Shown: piece by piece, positions 9,273 through 17,283 of the stretch
Numbering within the stretch: the stretch's first letter is position 1
Layout: each line of letters begins with the position of its first letter
Origin: Dunaliella salina
Lineage: Eukaryota; Chlorophyta; Chlorophyceae; Chlamydomonadales; Dunaliellaceae
Reading direction: 5' to 3'
Length of the DNA: 18,612 nt
Assembly (NCBI GenBank): GCA_002284615.2
Contig: MU069604.1
Coordinates: 145,257-163,868, forward strand
The notes under the pieces: generated by a model
Told to the model about the DNA's origin: nothing
Databases searched by the model: none
What the model saw: only the letters and a program-made list of their open reading frames with translations
Position numbers and translations under genes: made by a program

Positions 9273-9709
9273 ACATTAATGGAACTGGCCGCTGTGAATT
9301 CTGGATTACAACAGTTGACCTCATTAGGCCAGACCCCAACAATACAACGGATACCCAACCCAGAGCAGATACTACCCACCCCTCTTCCACGCCATCAATA
9401 CCACCTCTGGTGCTACCACAAATCTATTCCAAACAAGTGGCATGCATCTATGGCACAGATGGAAGATGCAAAGGAATGTTAACCCCTGAGCGCATCAATT
9501 TCCTCCACGCTGCATTCAGCAGGGCCAGAGATAATGGGATCCACAGCACAATTCAACCTCCACCCCAAAGCTTTGCCTCTGAGCTTGTGGGTCTTTTCTC
9601 ACGCTCAATCCTTAACAACAAAATGCAACAAAGTAAGGAGATCAAGGATTCATACATACGCATCCTACCAAATCATATCCACACTGCCATGCAAAAAGGG
9701 CCCTCGTAA
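9269..9709 (+). pseudogene. Segment upstream of the methyltransferase-like core, copy C
   Basis: The 146-residue frame begins with an ATG that overlaps the TGA of the previous frame (ATGA), although its first 40 residues look less protein-like than the alternative frame. From about residue 47 (LVLPQIYSKQVACIYG) it becomes convincing, then LTPERINFLHAAFSRA and SYIRILPNHIHTAMQK. The last block fits the helix that precedes the ASPLN motif in PCIF1-like methyltransferases. Just after it, a run of five A and three G (about 9691-9698) marks a frameshift: one more base would join it to the frame starting KRALVTQEKMASPLDYN. The TAA-type end at 9707-9709 is therefore probably an artefact of decay or of base calling. 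Confidence 0.55.
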
Positions 9710-9720
9710 CCCAGGAAAAA

Positions 9721-10158
9721 ATGGCCTCTCCCCTAGACTACAACCCCTGCCACCTCAACTATTGGAGTGGACACCCTCAAGATAGGGTATTCGGAGCCAT
9801 CCATAACAGCCTCTCGTCCAAGTTCTCAGGATTTTTAATATGCCATCCTATCTACGATGATGATGTGATGTACCATACTCTCAAACATGCCATTTATTCT
9901 GCCATGCAACAAAGCCGCGCCACGGCAACCTTCATGTTCTTACCAAGCTGGGGAGGCCCTATGAGCACAAATCCATATTCTAAACTCCTGAATGCCTTCC
10001 CTCACTTCTGTTGCACGTTGGGAGCCATACCCTCAAAAAGACTCAGCTATGCCACTCCCCCCTTCTGGGTAAGCCAGGATATTGTCCTCCCATGCCACTC
10101 CTGGAGCCTACAAATAAATGCTGTTTGGAATACTGCTGCGAGAATCCGCCTGAATTAG
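9721..10158 (+). pseudogene. PCIF1-like methyltransferase-fold domain, probably inactive
   Basis: The 145-residue frame follows the pattern of PCIF1-type N6-adenine methyltransferases: MASPLDYN (family ASPLN), then HPQDRVFGA (family FPDTD..FGS), then SGFLICHPIYDDDVM (family SGSFEANPPFCEELM), a helix, FMFLPSWGGP (family F-I-V-F-I-P-E-W-R-x-P) and SWSLQINAVWNTA (family ..YKAVHNTA). The order and spacing agree. The catalytic NPPF is HPIY here and the glycine-rich FGSxG is FGAIH, so methyl transfer looks unlikely in this copy; it may serve as a structural or nucleic-acid-binding module. The frame stops at TAG 10156-10158, but the same frame is open again immediately and continues through the RNase H to 11928. 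Recognition is from motif pattern only, without a database search. Confidence 0.6.
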
Positions 10159-11928
10159 AACAACCCATACTGGCTCACAGGCCTGAAAGAAGACATCCGT
10201 GAGGCAAGATGGCTGAAAAGAAACGTTAGCAATGACCCAATCCTCAATTCCAGACACCCAGAAATTGAAACTGGCTTTAATAAATTCAAAAAGCTACCCT
10301 CTGCCTACCAACAAACCCCTCAGAATACCACTCAGAGCCAACAAACTCTTCCACCACTAACATCATCCAGCCCTCATCTGGAACGCAAAGTTGAAAACTG
10401 GAGAGAGTGGGCATACACAGACGGCAGCTGTNATGTACACAATGGAAAACAATTGATTGGTGCAGGGGTCTACCACCCCGCCAGTGACAGCACCAACCAT
10501 GTCCAGCCGAATGGAGCAGGAATCACCCATACCATCACCAGAGCCGAATTGGCGGCAATAGCAGCTGCCATTCTCCTAGGATATCGTTGNATTGCCACCG
10601 ACAGCCTTTGCTCTTTAGAACAGATCAAAAAGCAAATACTCTACCCAGAACTTCATCACCAGCATGTCCAAAGCCACATCCTCGAGTTAATCATACAGCT
10701 CATATGCAACTCATCTACTTTTATTCATTTCTTTAAGGTCAAATCTCATGCTGGAATTGCCGGCAACGAATGCGCAGATGCCATTGCCAAGCATCAGGCC
10801 ATTCAGAATGACGACACCCTTGCAGACATAACCTTCCCATGTGCAACCCTTGAAGGCAATCCTTTTCATGACACCACCTGGCTTGCCTTTGAGGAAACAT
10901 CCTGCACTCATGCAAATGCTTCTAGACGCCTCAACCCACCTGCCGTAAAGCTAAAACACTTCTCCAATCTTCCTGATGCTTTACGGAAGCACATGCACTC
11001 AAAACACAAACTTGGAAAGGCCAACACCAACACAGGGTACTACTCCTTCTACCAAAGTCTACTCCCCAACATCCACGAAAATATCAGTAATGCCTTCTGG
11101 ACTATGCCAACTCTCTCTTTCAAAATGAGGCAAAACATTTTTAACTACCGCTCAGGTACCCTCTTCAATCAAAAACACGCGGTGCGCTTCAAAATTTCCA
11201 CCAGCCTACAATGCCCCCTCTGTGGGGAACTTGACAGTGCCCTTCACATCTTGTCAGGATGCAAAAATTCAACCATGTCTGGTATGGTAACTGAGCGACA
11301 TAATATTGCCAACAGAATCCTCCTAAAAGCCATCAGCAAAGGCCCTCTTGGGGCAGGTATTGCCTCCATGGACACTGGCAGTGCTGACCGTCTTGCCTTG
11401 CAAGACCTACAGATCCCAGAACATGCTACCAATAGGACCCTCCCTAAATATATTTTCCCACGCCGCTTCCCTAATAAGGATAGGCTCACTTCCAGCCGGC
11501 CTGATGCTCTATTATTTGCTCCTCTGAAAAGAGCGTCTAGGTCAAATCCTCGTCATGAATTGAGAAGTGCAGGGGGGCGCGGGGGAAACAGGGAGGACTC
11601 AGCGCCAGGCACAGCCACTCCACCCACATCCAAGGCTCGTGACCCCAGTCAGCTCCACCCAGATCAGAGACATATCCACCTTGTAGAAGTCAAGTACTGT
11701 GAGGACACGCGGCCCAACAGCCAGCTTGAGGCCTCCAAGCAGCAGCACCGCGACCTTTGTCATCATCTTTCTAAAGCCTCAGCTCAGGTCACCCTCCATA
11801 CTATCCTGTTAGGTGTGGGAGGAGTCATCTACACCCCACACACATTGGAGGTGTCATGCGCAGGAGCATCCGCGTGCGCTTTGCGTAGCCATAGTATGAG
11901 TGGTTGGGATTTGGCTTCTGTACCATAG
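10159..11928 (+). pseudogene. RNase H, zinc motif and PD-(D/E)xK nuclease of copy C
   Basis: This continues, in frame after one TAG, the methyltransferase-like region. RNase H degrades RNA in RNA-DNA hybrids; all catalytic residues are visible: TDGS (Asp 10420-10422), RAELAAI (Glu 10546-10548), ATDS (Asp 10600-10602), and SHAGIAGNECADAIAK (His 10747-10749, Asp 10777-10779). A linker with MHSKHKLGKANTNTGYY and YRSGTLFNQKHAVRF leads to CPLCGELDSALHILSGC (11212-11262), a C-x2-C-H-C zinc motif usual in LINE C-termini. Then SSRPDALLF (Asp 11513-11515) and HLVEVKYCEDTRP (Glu 11686-11688, Lys 11692-11694) form a PD-(D/E)xK restriction-like nuclease, with QLEASKQQH after it. A G/P-rich insert (11540-11660) separates the two nuclease halves. 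After HTLE (about 11850) the sequence departs from copies B and D, so the last 25 residues are probably not original. Apart from the TAG and two N bases it is open for 590 codons. Confidence 0.82.
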
Positions 11929-12117
11929 GCTTCTTCTGCAACTCCTGCTGCAAACTTGGAGAGATTCCTAGCTTGTGTGCGTCTGAACCAGGTGTACCAT
12001 GTCCTCTTCTGGTGACTCCATGTGGAGTCATTGGCTGAACAGTCCAGGAAAACTGTGCCTGTGTATCTTTGTTACTTACCTTGTCACCTTGTAACCTTGT
12101 GTATCTTTATGCCCTGA
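11929..12117 (+). other. 3' flank of copy C, unlike copies B and D
   Basis: No coding sequence. An 8-bp inverted repeat TGACTCCA / TGGAGTCA with a 2-base loop lies at 12013-12030. TGTGTATCTTT occurs twice (about 12059 and 12099) around a pyrimidine-rich ACCTTGT-containing stretch with a TGTAA near 12090. The homologous position in copies B and D instead encodes about 60 more residues and then the terminal motif. Confidence 0.5.
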
Positions 12118-12140
12118 AAGAAAAGAAAAGAAAAGAAAAA
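12118..12140 (+). repeat. (AAAAG)n tract
   Basis: About four to five AAAAG units lie between the end of copy C and the left inverted repeat. The mirror position outside the right inverted repeat (13432-13450) has an imperfect TTTTC tract, so the tract may be part of the inverted termini and not a retroelement tail. Confidence 0.8.
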
Positions 12141-12252
12141 CTACGCAGGCAGTGAAAACACTCCCCACATCAATTAAGGAAAAGAGGATACCTAGGGCCG
12201 AGGCACCGTGTATCCGCTTCACCAAGAGAAAGCAGAAGCAAGAAGTCAGTGG
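12141..12252 (+). repeat. Left terminal inverted repeat
   Basis: The left 112-bp arm begins CTACGCAGGCAGTGAAAACA and ends AGAAGTCAGTGG. It is identical to the reverse complement of 13320-13431. Confidence 0.9.
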
Positions 12253-13319
12253 TTTATGCCCTGTACCATAGTGACCAAGGAGACTTCAAGCTTTGAGATG
12301 CTTATGCAAGTGTGTGCGTGTCCATGGAGGCCTGTCTTAACACCCCCCAACCAGGAGCAAGAGCCCTTGGACTACAACGCAACCCCCTCAGCTGAGCGCT
12401 GTGCGACCACTAGCCTGGGCGCCCATACCTCAGACCTCCCTGGTCCTCCTCTCGCCACCCAGGAGCCTCAGACCCCTAACGCCCCTTTGAGGCAGCTTGA
12501 AACCGCTTTGCAAGGACCTCCCCAGCAGACGGCACTGGCTGCACCCACTCATCAGCCAACACATCCCTCTGCCACGGCCCCTCAACGCACACAAACTCCC
12601 CAGCAACCAGATCTTCCATTTTTCTAGGTCCCTCCGCCTACAACGCCCCTTGCACCCCATCCAGCTCCATTGACTTGCGGAACCAAGTGCTCACTGTACG
12701 CGTCGTGCCACGCGCCCCCCTCCACACCAACACTGTGTTTGACTTGCTTTGGGAAGCTGCCCAAGCTGTAAGGCAACTTGCCGCGGGGCACAACATAGCT
12801 GCCGACATCTCCTACAACCTCAACTTTGGCTTTCAGCCGCCCCAGTAACGCCCTAACGCATCCACCCTGCCCCAGACAACCATTGAGGACCTCAACAATC
12901 GTCGTCAATCTGGGGTCATCCGTAGCAGTTCTTTGGGTCCACCCCGCAGAGTGTCATCGAATAATTTAGAGCTTACGGCACCCCTGCCATCTGTCTTCTA
13001 GCCCTCGCCCATCCAAGAGGCTCGTCCTGCCACAGGCCCTCACAGACGCCCTGAGGGGAAGAGTCACTCCCAGCAGCCTCCTCCTCACGGGAGACATCCG
13101 TCACAGAGCACTCAGCAGTCTTCCTGGAGCCCTACCCTCCACTCTTAGACAACCCCGTGTTTTCCCCTGACAGCAGCAAGTCAATAACTGCTGATCGGCG
13201 GCTGTCAGGGGAAATCCTCAAGCCTCTAAAGGAGCTTGGTCTTGCGCTATTGAGAAAACTTCCTTCAACTCTCACCAACAAGATCAGGCCCGGGCTACTG
13301 CCAGTAACCCACCTGATCC
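12208..13319 (+). pseudogene. Broken proline/glutamine-rich ORF inside the inverted-repeat element
   Basis: Three frames appear to carry successive parts of one protein. Frame 1 (12208-12627, stop TAG) is rich in P, Q, T and A (for example APTHQPTHPSATAPQRTQ). A second frame (open 12501-13145) gives SSIDLRNQVLTVRVVPRAPL and VFDLLWEAAQAVRQLAAGHN, crosses TAA at 12846 and TAG at 12999, and stays otherwise open. A third frame from about 13085 gives VFLEPYPPLLDNPVFSPDSS and GEILKPLKELGLALLRKL before running into the right arm. The helical segments and low stop density argue for former coding. I do not recognise the protein; an accessory or N-terminal protein of the transposon family is possible. 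Confidence 0.45.
13161..13214. repeat. 14-bp perfect hairpin
   Basis: TTTCCCCTGACAGC (13161-13174) and its exact complement (13201-13214) are separated by 26 bases. It lies inside the inverted-repeat element, about 105 bp from the right arm. It may be a leftover of a smaller insertion or a structural feature. Confidence 0.75.
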
Positions 13320-13431
13320 CCACTGACTTCTTGCTTCTGCTTTCTCTTGGTGAAGCGGATACACGGTGCCTCGGCCCTAGGTATCCTCTTTTCCTTAATT
13401 GATGTGGGGAGTGTTTTCACTGCCTGCGTAG
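13320..13431 (-). repeat. Right terminal inverted repeat
   Basis: Exact reverse complement of the left arm. It ends CTGCCTGCGTAG (13420-13431), followed by a T/C-rich tract. Confidence 0.9.
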
Positions 13432-13589
13432 TTTTTCTCTTTTCTCTTTTTGCGTCCTCTGATGTGGCCCCTGCTGGCTTGCTAGCTAGGGGAGCCGTCC
13501 CTAGGAGGCCTGGGGACGAAGTTCTTGGCTTGCAGAGACCCTGCCTTTTCCTTCGTCCGAAAAGCCAAGGGAGGCCACATATTCTGACA

Positions 13590-13793
13590 ATGTTGGATTT
13601 CTGGCGCAATAGGCTGGCACCGGGGTCGACCAGTGGTCAAGCTGGGAAACTTGGAGAGCTGGCGAGGACATCTACAGGGGCAGGTGGACCTCCAAGCCCT
13701 GACTTCTATTTCCAGAGGCTGCACTTCCAGGAGCTTTCTTGCACCTTGAAAACCTCCTGCCTGTCACAATCCGACACAAGTGCACAATGTGAG
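13590..13793 (+). CDS. Possible exon of an unrecognised gene
   Basis: From ATG at 13590 an open stretch reads MLDFWRNRLAPGSTSGQAGK and continues to a donor-like GAG/GTAAGA at about 13791-13799. The open frame extends upstream into the right inverted repeat, so the start is a guess. Composition is plausible but no motif is known to me. If real, it may be spliced to the open frame downstream. Confidence 0.2.
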
Positions 13794-13847
13794 GTAAGAA
13801 ATTGAGGTTCACTTGGATCTCTTTCCAAAAATCGATCTGGCATAAAT

Positions 13848-14363
13848 TTGCTTCTGCCCATCAAAATTGAAGATAGAAAACTGGAGGTTTCGGAGGCAAA
13901 AGGAATTCATATTCTTCATTTGAAAAAAAAGATGAGCAGTGCAGTCAATACAATTGAAATCCGAAGACCATGTACACCTGGCACCCTCATGACCCCCAAC
14001 CCGCAGGATGAAGGACATACAAAGAAAAATCATGATGGACTTACGCCTTATAAAAGACAAAAAGGGTCACTTATTCAAGCAGCAAAGGCAGGCTCTCTTG
14101 CAGCACAGGAGGCACAGTCACCTTCCAACACAACTGTCGAGCCTGTAATTTTTTTTCCAGAAACTCCGCCCACCAAGCATGGCAATGGCACACAACAACT
14201 TGTTCCGTACTCCATAACCACTACACATGGGTTGTGGCCTCTACAGACAGCCAACGCGGTCAACTCTCTAGTAACCACTCTTACTTATCCCAGTGCTTTT
14301 CCAGGAACCTCCAGATTGAGCACAGCTGCCGCGGCTTGGTCGCCTTGTACGCCTCCCATGTAA
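13848..14363 (+). CDS. Unrecognised open reading frame, 171 codons
   Basis: The longest open frame outside the elements. An ATG at 13932 (MSSAVNTIEIRRPCTPGTL) is the best start, though the frame is open from 13848 without ATG. The product is Pro/Thr/Ser-rich and probably disordered (DGLTPYKRQKGSLIQAAKAG, then PETPPTKHGNGTQQLVPYS), with no transmembrane segment or known domain. It sits between the inverted-repeat element and copy D, so it may be a transposon accessory protein or a host exon. No splice or codon evidence decides this. Confidence 0.3.
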   Translation: MLLPIKIEDRKLEVSEAKGIHILHLKKKMSSAVNTIEIRRPCTPGTLMTPNPQDEGHTKKNHDGLTPYKRQKGSLIQAAKAGSLAAQEAQSPSNTTVEPVIFFPETPPTKHGNGTQQLVPYSITTTHGLWPLQTANAVNSLVTTLTYPSAFPGTSRLSTAAAAWSPCTPPM

Positions 14364-14656
14364 GGGTCAGCAGGTGACGCTGCTTGCGGCGCTGCGTCTT
14401 GCTTGTGTGTGCCCACAGCCTGCGTTCCCACCGCCGTGGTCGCGTGGTGCGCCGCCAAATGCCGACCTGCAAAATGGATGTAGCAATGGTGCGCAAGAGC
14501 ATGACAAATATAATTTGAGAGGCAGCAGAGGTGGGGCAGCAGTCCCTTGAGTTGGGGCCACTTTAGGGCAGCATGCCAAAAAACAGAAATGAATAATTAG
14601 AAGGAGAATAAGCTGCGTCAGCTGCGCACGTAAGATAAGGTTTTTCTACCAGCAAC
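14364..14656. other. Short stretch without assignable gene
   Basis: Locally GC-rich (14380-14470). Short minus-strand ORFs at 14281-14579 have no motif I can name, and the stretch holds no repeat that matches elsewhere in the window. Confidence 0.4.
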
Positions 14657-14887
14657 ATGGCAAGACGGGTCTCGCCTGAGGTGCAGTGGCAGCCAGATAG
14701 GCTACCTTCCTTTGAAATCCTGGGAGGGCAAATTACATGGAAGCCTATGCCAGCCTACTCACGGGGCTTCCAGCTGATGCTGTTTGAGAGCACAGATCCA
14801 TGGCTCCAGCCTAAACCTGCCCGCACTTCTGTTCTGCCAAAGTCTTGTGAGGACAAGGAAAAGAAAATGAAAAAGAAAACTAAGTAG
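14657..14887 (+). CDS. Small unrecognised ORF, 76 codons, ending in the copy D terminus
   Basis: The ATG-started frame reads RRVSPEVQWQPDRLPSFEIL then GGQITWKPMPAYSRGFQLML and DPWLQPKPARTSVLPKS. That looks protein-like, but the last dozen residues come from the A/G-rich tract outside copy D (DKEKKMKKKTK), so the natural end has been lost. No known family is recognised. It may be an exon fragment truncated by the insertion of copy D. Confidence 0.3.
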   Translation: MARRVSPEVQWQPDRLPSFEILGGQITWKPMPAYSRGFQLMLFESTDPWLQPKPARTSVLPKSCEDKEKKMKKKTK

Positions 14888-15977
14888 GCAGAGAAACTCT
14901 CCCTACATCAATTAAGGAAAAGGACATTGGCTCAAAAGAGAGCCGTGCGCCCCCTCCACCATAGGGTATGAAAAAGAGAAAGCTAATTTGGATCTGGAGG
15001 GTTACTAGGGGCACCTGGCTCTTGAACCTGGCTGTGGGGAGTATTCTTGTTTTCAAAAGCACGGCGTGTGGAGACTAGTTTGTGGGCATATTGAACAGAA
15101 TGAGCATGAAGTTGTTGAGCAAGCTTCGTGGCACGCTGGTGATCCAATCCTTGTTGATTGAATTGCTTCAGGGTATGCTCAGTGTAATTAGTCTCACCTA
15201 CACCCAGGAGGATAGGGTGAATTGCAACAGTTTTAGCGTTAATAAGTTACAAAGGTCTGCATGCTGCTGCTTTGCCGCATTCAACTGATGCTCTGGCCTC
15301 GTGTCTTCACAGAACTTGATTTCTATTAGATGCACATGGCGTTCATTTGCACAAAGTTCATGGGGTTGCCTCATGCGGCTAGCTCTGGTGGTCCTCCGTG
15401 AGGAGCTGCGCGAAGCGTGATGGGAATGGGTAGGAGAAACACTGTTAGAAGTATGTTTGGCATTAAAAGGGGTGATCAAAACAGCATCTGGTCAACTGGA
15501 GTTGAGTCTGTTCCTTTCTGGGAGGTTACAAGGGAAGAAGTAAGCAGGTGAAGTTCTGTTTGAGGGATGTGTAGGGAGTTGGAGGTTGTATTGAGCAAGC
15601 TTAAAATCGCTTTCTATGTCTGTGTGTACTAGGGCTGCCCCTACAGGGCATCTGCTGAGGGCTTTTGTAGTCATTCTGCCTGCAATGTTATGGCGTTCAG
15701 TTTTCATGTTTTGGCAGCTTGAGAGCATGTGTAGTGCGCTGTCCAAGTGATGGCAGCCCGGGAGGGGGCAAGATGGATCAGTTGACCTTTAATAACGTGC
15801 TGCATGTTTTTGGTTGTAGAGGGTGCCTGTGCGGTACTGCAGGATAGTACGCTTCATGGGTACAGAAATGTTGGGCATGTTTCTGAAGGCATTGCTGATT
15901 TTCCTATCTACTTGCAGTAACAAGTTTCGATAGTAAGAGTAGTAGCATGTTTTGGCATTGGCCTATCCAAGCTTGCG
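14880..15977 (-). pseudogene. Copy D: zinc motif and nuclease relic with intact terminus
   Basis: The minus strand encodes, from 15977 downward, the linker (AKTCYYSYY), DSALHMLSSCQN (15746-15711), ERHNIAGRM, NRTSPAYFF, a TGA replacing the Arg codon of the RPDA motif (about 15496), HVHLIEIKFCEDTRPEHQL, and after a frameshift the tail RATKLAQQLHAHSVQYAHKL, ending in TAG at 14985-14983. About 60 bp further the terminal motif CTAAGTAGGCAG (plus strand, 14880-14891) closes the copy. Relative to copy B it lacks five residues after SCQN. It starts well inside the ancestral gene, so it has no RNase H. It is the best guide to the family's true C-terminus, because copy C diverges earlier and copy B is interrupted there. 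Confidence 0.85.
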
Positions 15978-16827
15978 TTTAGATTGCATAAAGGAACTGA
16001 CGCAAACAATTCCTTTTTGTCACAAGGCTCCGGCAGAGCGGAAGTGCGTGTAGGCATAGGCAGGAGCAATGGATCTGTGCTCTCAGTTCATGGAGCAAGC
16101 TCGCTCACAATCGACTTTGCACCGCAGCAAAGTTGAATAGAAAGCTCCTTTCCAAGGTTAGCTGGGGTGGAGAGTCCAACACCGCTTCCCCCAAGGCAGG
16201 ATGGCATTCAGGAATCGTCCCCACGGCTGGCTCACCCTGTCCTAGGCAAAAAGCGGCCATTTGCTGCTTTACAGCATATCTTAGCACCCCTTGCACCATT
16301 TCCGGACCTGAAAAGTGCATTGGATAGCAGATTATTTGCTCTACAAGCTGGTGTAAAGAGCATGTGGAGAGGTGCAGGGGTTGGGCAGCATTTCAAAAAA
16401 CTGAAATTCCAATACCTGGCTGTCAGCCTCCCACTTCGTGCACAGTGAACCAATCCGGGCCCTCACTGTCCCTAAAAATCCAGCACATCTGCCAGCTTCT
16501 TTGGGACACAATTGGGGACGGGTGCTTGTGTGGTCGCGAGCGTGGCGAGTGTGGCTCAAAAAAAGTGCTGCGTCATTCAGATAAAAAGCAAAAGCCTCCT
16601 CACTCGGGCCATCGTTTGGCCTCATTTAAGTTTTGATGGACGTGTCATGCTTGCCAGTTCCTGGGGATGTGCTCAGGTCGCCAGGGGACGCAGCGGTTGT
16701 CACTTCATGCATTGGCGTGCACACCTGTCCAACGGGTCACCCCACCGGCATGCTGCCCCAGTGCAGTGATACATTAGCTTGCTGGTGGACTATGATGTCC
16801 TTTAAGCAGCTTATTATTATTATGACA
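15978..16827. other. Stretch without recognisable gene
   Basis: Overlapping ORFs exist on both strands (for example 16167-16448 plus, ending AVSLPLRAQ), none with a known motif. No repeats link it to the rest of the window, apart from a short TTATTATTATTATGA run near 16811. Confidence 0.4.
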
Positions 16828-16899
16828 GGTCAGCCACTCAGGGGGACCTGCAATGTCTGCCAACCAGCCACACTGATAGATCAGCCACTCAGGGGAGCC
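16828..16899 (+). repeat. Two 21-bp units 51 bp apart
   Basis: GGTCAGCCACTCAGGGGGAC at 16828-16847 and GATCAGCCACTCAGGGGAGC at 16879-16898 differ at a few positions. Between them are 30 unrelated bases with a second CAGCCAC. Confidence 0.7.
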
Positions 16900-17058
16900 A
16901 GTACTCCTTGTTAAAGCTGCCATGACAGACAAAATTGGCTGGACTCACCAGCCCAGATGCGCCAGCAGTGTGGCGGCCCCCAAGGGCCCTGTGCACCTCG
17001 CGCCACTCATCCCAGCAGCGCGTCCAGCGCATGTGCCGGTGTGCCTGTGACCAGAGGG

Positions 17059-17251
17059 ATACACACAGCTTGCTCATTTGGTTGAACACGTAGCTTGCCC
17101 ATCGGTTAAAAGAGACCTGGCCTGAACACACAGCTTGCTCATTGGACAAAAGAGACCAGGATTGAACACACAGTTTGCTCATCAGTCGAACACACGGCGT
17201 GCTCATTGATGAAAGAGACCATGATTGAACACATTGCTTAAGAGAGACAGG
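17059..17251 (+). repeat. Minisatellite alternating about 24-bp and 40-bp units
   Basis: Units start GAACACACAGCTTGCTCATT. Long units (17084-17123, 17124-17163 and 17188-17226) add AAAAGAGACCAGGATT after the core; short units (17059-17083, 17164-17187) lack that tail. A last decayed unit runs to 17251. A 134-codon minus-strand ORF across it is a by-product of the repeat. Confidence 0.75.
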
Positions 17252-17283
17252 GTTCTGGGAAAACAAGGCCAGGCTTCGGGAAG

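Larger units (their letters stand above)
8126..12140 (+). mobile_element. Copy C: longest copy of the PHD / methyltransferase-like / RNase H / REL element
   Basis: This is the overall extent of copy C. Domain order along the plus strand: uncharacterised N-terminus (8126-8616), PHD finger (about 8740-8950), chromo-like stretch (about 9000-9090), methyltransferase-like domain (about 9420-10145), RNase H (10405-10800), linker, zinc motif (11212-11262), PD-(D/E)xK nuclease (11500-11840). The 3' side ends in a purine-rich tail (12118-12140). No reverse transcriptase, transposase or tyrosine recombinase is seen. All four N bases of the window (8773, 8851, 10432, 10590) fall in this copy, as expected if similar copies were collapsed in assembly. 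The left boundary is uncertain. Confidence 0.65.
12141..13431. mobile_element. 1,291-bp element with perfect 112-bp inverted ends
   Basis: The segment is bounded by two arms, 12141-12252 and 13320-13431, that are exact reverse complements over all 112 bases. They start CTACGCAGGCAG, and the similarity continues outward imperfectly into A/G-rich versus T/C-rich tracts. No clear target-site duplication was found. The interior holds a broken proline/glutamine-rich reading frame and a 14-bp hairpin, but no transposase. The first 44 bases of the arms are also the terminal motif of copies B and D, so this may be a non-autonomous relative of that family. Confidence 0.75.

Noticed and set aside
9065..9390. 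Minus-strand ORFs of about 100 codons opposite the PHD-containing frame
   Set aside because: Shadows of the plus-strand coding sequence, where the domain motifs are found.
10453..11928. Interpretation of the RNase H region as a retrovirus-like pol fragment
   Set aside because: The zinc motif and PD-(D/E)xK nuclease after RNase H, and the lack of integrase or protease, fit non-LTR-type elements rather than retroviruses.
10156..13148. In-frame TAG (10156, 12999, 13146) and TAA (12846) inside otherwise open frames, suggesting UAR read as glutamine
   Set aside because: Copies B and D also have TGA within conserved frames (about 5225 and 15496) plus frameshifts, and TAG ends copies B and D at the same alignment point. 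Ordinary decay explains all; the only host exon ends in TGA and cannot decide it.
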